Source: an uncultured Campylobacter sp.
Lineage (GTDB): Bacteria; Campylobacterota; Campylobacteria; Campylobacterales; Campylobacteraceae
Length of the DNA stretch: 64,000 nt
Direction: 5' to 3'
Assembly: GCF_905373215.1 (NCBI RefSeq)
Contig: NZ_CAJPRT010000001.1
Location: forward strand, 198,276 to 262,275
How positions within the stretch are numbered: position 1 is the stretch's first letter; each line of letters opens with the position of its first letter. Under the pieces are notes generated by a model that saw only the letters and a program-made list of their open reading frames with translations, was not told the DNA's origin and did not search any database. This document shows, one piece after another, positions 60,517-64,000 of this stretch. A program made the translations under genes and the position numbers.

Positions 60517-61125
60517 ATGAAGTTTTTAAATTCTATTGCGGCTGCGGCGGCTCTTGCGGCAGCGATCGCAAGCTACGCTGGCGCCGAGATTAAGGCGGGC
60601 GAGATGCTTTACGGCACGGTGCTAAAGCAGGTAAGCGTAAGTGGCGATTTGTCACACAAGGACGGCAGGCTGCTGCCCACAAACGCCATAGAGGTCTTGG
60701 AGGTTAAGGACGGAGTGGTGAAATTTTCGCTCACGGGCTATCAAAATCCAAAGGCGCCGAACGTTATTTATTTCACGCCTAAAGCGCGCATAATCGCGGT
60801 GGCGTTTTCGAAGCAGGCTAAATTTCAAAGCGAGAGCTTGGGCGAAGAGGACGGCTTTAATAAGGTTAAAATAACCGCCTACACCGACGAGGGCGCGCTA
60901 AGCGGCGACGTGGATAAAATTTTCGCCGAAGCCAAAGAAAAATTCGAAACCTCGTGTAGCGTCTGCCATGCCTTGCATCAGCCCGCAAGCTACGAGGCAA
61001 ACAAATGGCCCGGCTACATTAAATCGATGCTCTCGCGTACGCCTATTAGCGAGGACGAGAGCTGGGCGGTGGTGCAATATTTACAAAAGCACTCTAAAGA
61101 TGTCAATTTAAAGGAGACGAAATGA
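60517..61125 (+). CDS. monohaem cytochrome c, partner of reductase 2
   Basis: 202 residues. Signal peptide (about 1-23), N-terminal beta-rich domain as in the gene at 51233 (AIEVLEVKDGVVKFSLTGYQ), and one haem site CSVCH near residue 148 with conserved ANKWPGYIKSML after it. Electron donor to the periplasmic reductase, whose start overlaps its stop by 4 bp (ATGA). RBS AAAGGAT. Confidence 0.9.
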   Translation: MKFLNSIAAAAALAAAIASYAGAEIKAGEMLYGTVLKQVSVSGDLSHKDGRLLPTNAIEVLEVKDGVVKFSLTGYQNPKAPNVIYFTPKARIIAVAFSKQAKFQSESLGEEDGFNKVKITAYTDEGALSGDVDKIFAEAKEKFETSCSVCHALHQPASYEANKWPGYIKSMLSRTPISEDESWAVVQYLQKHSKDVNLKETK

Positions 61126-63638
61126 AAAGACGAAATTTTTTAAAGCTCGGCGCGGCGGTCTCGGCGCTTCCGCTCATCCCAAGCTCGATGCTTGCGGCGG
61201 ATAAACTCACCGCGCTTAAGAAAAACGGCGAAATTTTAACTGCGGCGCGGTGGGGAATTTTAAAAGCGAGCGTCAAAAACGGCAAGATCGTAAAGTCCGC
61301 GCCGTGGAAGATCACCTCTAAAATTCCCAATACGCTTCAAAATACGATGGCGGATCTCGTTTATAATACGCGTATCAAGGCGCCGATGGTGCGAAAATCT
61401 TACCTCGCCGATCCCGATAATCCTAAGCCGGAGCTTCGCGGACTTGACGAATGGGTCGAGGTAAAATATGAAGACGCGATCAAACTCGTCGCGCGCGAGC
61501 TTAAAAAGACGCGCGAGCAAAAGGGCGCAGACTCGGTGTTTGCGGGAAGCTACGGCTGGCAGAGCACGGGCAACGTGCATGTCTCAAGGACGCTGCTTCA
61601 TAGATTTATGAACTTAAGCGGCGGCTTTACGGGCGTCACGGGAGATTATTCTACGGGAGCGGCGCAGGTCATAATGCCGCACGTAACGGGCTCAAATCAG
61701 GTCTATGAGCAGCAAACCTCGTGGCCCGTGGTGCTTGAAAACTCCAAAGTCGTGGTCTTTTGGGGGCTCAATCCGATCTCTACGCTTCGCGTGGCGTGGA
61801 CGAGCTCGGACGAGCAGGGATTTAAGTATTTCGAGCAGCTAAAAAACAGCGACAAAGAGATCATCATCATCGATCCGATCAAAACCGTAAGCGGCAAGTA
61901 TTTCGAGGGCAAGGCAAAATGGATCGCTCCTCGCCCGAACACCGACGTGGCGATGATGCTGGGCATGGCGCAGCACCTCTACTCGCAGGGCAAGTACGAT
62001 AAGGAATTTTTACAAAACTACACCGTGGGCTTTGAAAAATTCGTACCGTACCTCACGGGGCAGAGCGACGGCGTAGCCAAGACGCCGGAGTGGGCTAGTG
62101 AAATTTGCGGCATTAGCGCGGACGTGATAAAAGAGCTTGCGATAAAATTTTACGAAAACCGCACGATGATAATGGCGGGTTGGGGTATCCAGCGCGCTCA
62201 TCACGGCGAGCAGGCGCACTGGATGATCGTGACTTTGTGCGCGATGCTGGGGCAGATAGGACTTGCCGGAGGCGGCTTCGGCTTTAGCTACCACTACGCT
62301 AACGGCGGCGCGCCTACCTGCGCGGGCGGCGTGATCGGCGGAATGAACGCGGCAAGCGTCGGGGTCGTTAAGGACGGCAAATTCCTAGGGCTTGCGCAGG
62401 ATCAGAAGCAAGGCGGCGAAGCTACTCAAGCGTGGCTTGTAAATACGGCGAAGGTCGCCTTCCCTCTAGCTCGTATCGCGGACGCGCTGTTAAATCCGGG
62501 CAAGACGATCGACGCGAACGGCACAAAGATCACCTATCCGAAGATCGATTTCATCTACTGGGTCGGCGGAAATCCTATCGTGCATCATCAAGACACCAAC
62601 ACCAATATCAAGGCTTGGCGCAAGCCGCGCACCATCGTAGTGAATGAAATTTACTGGACGCCTACTGCGAAGATGGCGGACATCGTGTTTCCGACCACGA
62701 CGGAGTATGAGCGCAACGACATTACGATGAGCGGGGACTACTCCAATATGCATATCATCCCGATGAAGCAGGTCGTCGCCAAGCAATACGGCGCGAAGGA
62801 CGATTATCAAATTTTTACCGACCTTTGCAAGGCTTACGCAGACGGGCTTGCCGAGGCTTATACGGACGGCGGCAAAACGGAGATGGATTGGATCAAAGAA
62901 TTTTACGAAGGAGCGGCAAGCGCCGTGAACGCAAACACCGCTTTGGGAATACAGATGCCGAGCTTTGAGCAGTGGTGGGAGAAAAACGAGCCGACGGAAT
63001 TTTACGAAACGCCGGAGAGTGCTGCGTACGTGAGCTTTGAGGATTTTAGAAATGATCCCGTTTTGGAGGCTTTGGGAACGCCTAGCGGGTTAATTGAAAT
63101 TTATTCCGATACGATCGCTGCGATGAACTACAAAGACTGCGGCGCGCATCCGATGTGGTTCGAGCCCGTCGAGTGGCTAGGTATGAAGGATAAGCCCGCG
63201 AAATTTCATCTGCTTAGCCTGCATCCGCTTGATCGCTTGCATTCGCAGCAGAGCAACACCTCAAATCGCAAGAGATACGCCGTCGCGGATCGCGAGCCGG
63301 TACTGATCAATACCGAGGATGCTAAGGAGCTCGGTATCAAGCAGGGCGATCTGGTGCGCGTGTATAACGCTCGCGGAGAAATTTTGGCGGGAGCCAACGT
63401 AAGCGACGACATAATGCGCGGCGTGGTGCAGATCTTTGAAGGCGCGTGGTACGATCCTAATGCCGAGGGGCTTTGCAAAAACGGAAATCCGAACGTACTT
63501 ACGATCGATCTTCCTACGAGTGAGCTTGCCAACGGCAATATCGCGCACACGGCGTTAGTAAATATCGAGCTTTATAAACACAAGGCGGGCGAAGATATCA
63601 AACTAACCGCGTTTATGCCGCCTAAAGGGGCGAAGTAG
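61122..63638 (+). CDS. TorA-like TMAO reductase (reductase 2)
   Basis: 838 residues. Tat-like leader MKRRNFLKLGAAVSALPL. Close to TorA in the active-site region: SYGWQSTGNVHVSRTLL, Mo-ligand Ser in GDYSTGAAQVIMPHVTG, VYEQQTSWPVVLENSKVVVF, then IDPIKT and WIAPRPNTDVAMMLGMAQHL. Ends with the typical EGAWYDPN and LPTSELANGNIAHTALVNIE. It reduces TMAO (perhaps DMSO) with electrons from the cytochrome in front. Only about half of the sequence is alike in detail to reductase 1, so the pair is an old duplication or separate acquisition. Confidence 0.92.
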   Translation: MKRRNFLKLGAAVSALPLIPSSMLAADKLTALKKNGEILTAARWGILKASVKNGKIVKSAPWKITSKIPNTLQNTMADLVYNTRIKAPMVRKSYLADPDNPKPELRGLDEWVEVKYEDAIKLVARELKKTREQKGADSVFAGSYGWQSTGNVHVSRTLLHRFMNLSGGFTGVTGDYSTGAAQVIMPHVTGSNQVYEQQTSWPVVLENSKVVVFWGLNPISTLRVAWTSSDEQGFKYFEQLKNSDKEIIIIDPIKTVSGKYFEGKAKWIAPRPNTDVAMMLGMAQHLYSQGKYDKEFLQNYTVGFEKFVPYLTGQSDGVAKTPEWASEICGISADVIKELAIKFYENRTMIMAGWGIQRAHHGEQAHWMIVTLCAMLGQIGLAGGGFGFSYHYANGGAPTCAGGVIGGMNAASVGVVKDGKFLGLAQDQKQGGEATQAWLVNTAKVAFPLARIADALLNPGKTIDANGTKITYPKIDFIYWVGGNPIVHHQDTNTNIKAWRKPRTIVVNEIYWTPTAKMADIVFPTTTEYERNDITMSGDYSNMHIIPMKQVVAKQYGAKDDYQIFTDLCKAYADGLAEAYTDGGKTEMDWIKEFYEGAASAVNANTALGIQMPSFEQWWEKNEPTEFYETPESAAYVSFEDFRNDPVLEALGTPSGLIEIYSDTIAAMNYKDCGAHPMWFEPVEWLGMKDKPAKFHLLSLHPLDRLHSQQSNTSNRKRYAVADREPVLINTEDAKELGIKQGDLVRVYNARGEILAGANVSDDIMRGVVQIFEGAWYDPNAEGLCKNGNPNVLTIDLPTSELANGNIAHTALVNIELYKHKAGEDIKLTAFMPPKGAK

Positions 63639-64000
63639 GGATTGGGGGGCGGTTTAGGTTTTAAGACTGGCTCATTGCTGGCTTGGACTAGATACGCCAA
63701 TCCTCTACGGGCTTTAGCCAAACTCGCCGTGGTTTTGCTATGGCGAGGCATATCAATTTCGACTTGCCGCGGCTTTATATAGTCGCGGCTGTGTATCGAG
63801 ACCAATTTACTTGCTACAGCCTCGCGACTTCAACGATAGGTCGCGGAGCTGATTTAAATTTTATAGCCTTACGCTTGCAGTGATGGCTGAGTTGATTTGA
63901 CTTATCGTAACTTTGAGCTGCGGCGGGCTGGAGATAACAGCGAGCAATATTTGCCTCGCCGCCCTACTCTCTATTTGCTCGTGAAATTCTCGCTAAATTT
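63639..64000. other. intergenic region to the end of the window
   Basis: 362 bp without a gene. GC-rich words such as GCCGCGGCTTTATATAGTCGCGGCT form a near-direct repeat of CGCGGCT around 63767-63790. A minus frame at 63572-63805 overlaps the reductase and has no ribosome site. Confidence 0.45.

Noticed and set aside
63572..63805. Minus-strand frame at the window end
   Set aside because: Overlaps the reductase gene antisense and lacks initiation signals.
1..64000. CRISPR array, insertion sequence, prophage or integrase
   Set aside because: No repeat-spacer pattern, transposase or integrase motif was found; the only tandem arrays are the short AT-rich ones listed.
1..64000. tRNA or rRNA genes
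   Set aside because: Scanned spacers for the GGTTCGA-type T-loop and rRNA signatures by eye and saw none; tRNAscan or Rfam would be decisive.

Overview
The window looks like a chromosomal segment of a Campylobacter species. Three things point there: the dnaA-dnaN-gyrB cluster next to ruvC, the glmM-lspA-hemJ and lipoprotein/glutathionylspermidine-synthase/D-2-hydroxyacid-dehydrogenase gene orders, and PEB1-type solute-binding proteins and monohaem-cytochrome/TMAO-reductase pairs. Base composition is higher in GC than in C. jejuni, and AAATTTTA-type words are very abundant. That suggests one of the higher-GC species, perhaps C. gracilis or a relative; the species is an inference only.

Layout. 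1-4.9 kb: end of a membrane protein, a CopD-like membrane protein, then four tandem periplasmic family-3 solute-binding proteins (the fourth frameshifted) with no permease or ATPase beside them. 5-9.3 kb: an iron-uptake module (AraC regulator, divergent TonB-dependent receptor, PepSY membrane protein). 9.5-14.2 kb: D-2-hydroxyacid dehydrogenase, glutathionylspermidine-synthase-like ATP-grasp protein, UPF0323 lipoprotein and a HTH/coiled-coil protein. 14.4-16.8 kb: TetR regulator with a probable operator, and an RclA-like flavin disulfide reductase. 17.1-19.6 kb: a low-GC run of six small unrecognised or immunity-like genes on the minus strand. 19.9-26.4 kb: a SemiSWEET gene broken by an amber codon, a double universal stress protein, a second TonB-dependent receptor and an SbmA/YddA-type ABC exporter. 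26.4-27.2 kb is GC-rich and empty of genes. 27.2-34.7 kb: prfA, rpsT, glmM, lspA, hemJ, nhaA, nicotinamidase-like and nitrilase-like genes.

34.7-45.7 kb is the replication-origin region: ruvC, a probable bipartite oriC flanking dnaA, dnaN, gyrB, a degenerate GGDEF/EAL membrane protein, queF, an HD protein, the SRP RNA on the minus strand, and typA. 45.7-49.7 kb: HAD phosphatase, two more orphan solute-binding proteins on the minus strand, and an ankyrin-like lipoprotein. 50-54.3 kb: DUF805 protein, Crp/Fnr regulator, and a divergent cytochrome c/molybdoenzyme pair separated from it by a perfect inverted repeat. 54.5-59.5 kb: SUKH-like protein, tpx, a TM2 protein with QNS repeats, a second DUF805 protein, HutX-like haem protein and one unknown. 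59.8-63.6 kb: a second reductase operon (DsbI-like protein without its CXXC, monohaem cytochrome c, TorA-like reductase).

Themes. Anaerobic S-/N-oxide respiration is present twice with independent control signals. Iron/haem acquisition appears at least three times. Amino-acid-type solute capture is expanded by six orphan binding proteins. No CRISPR array, insertion sequence, rRNA or tRNA was recognised by reading.
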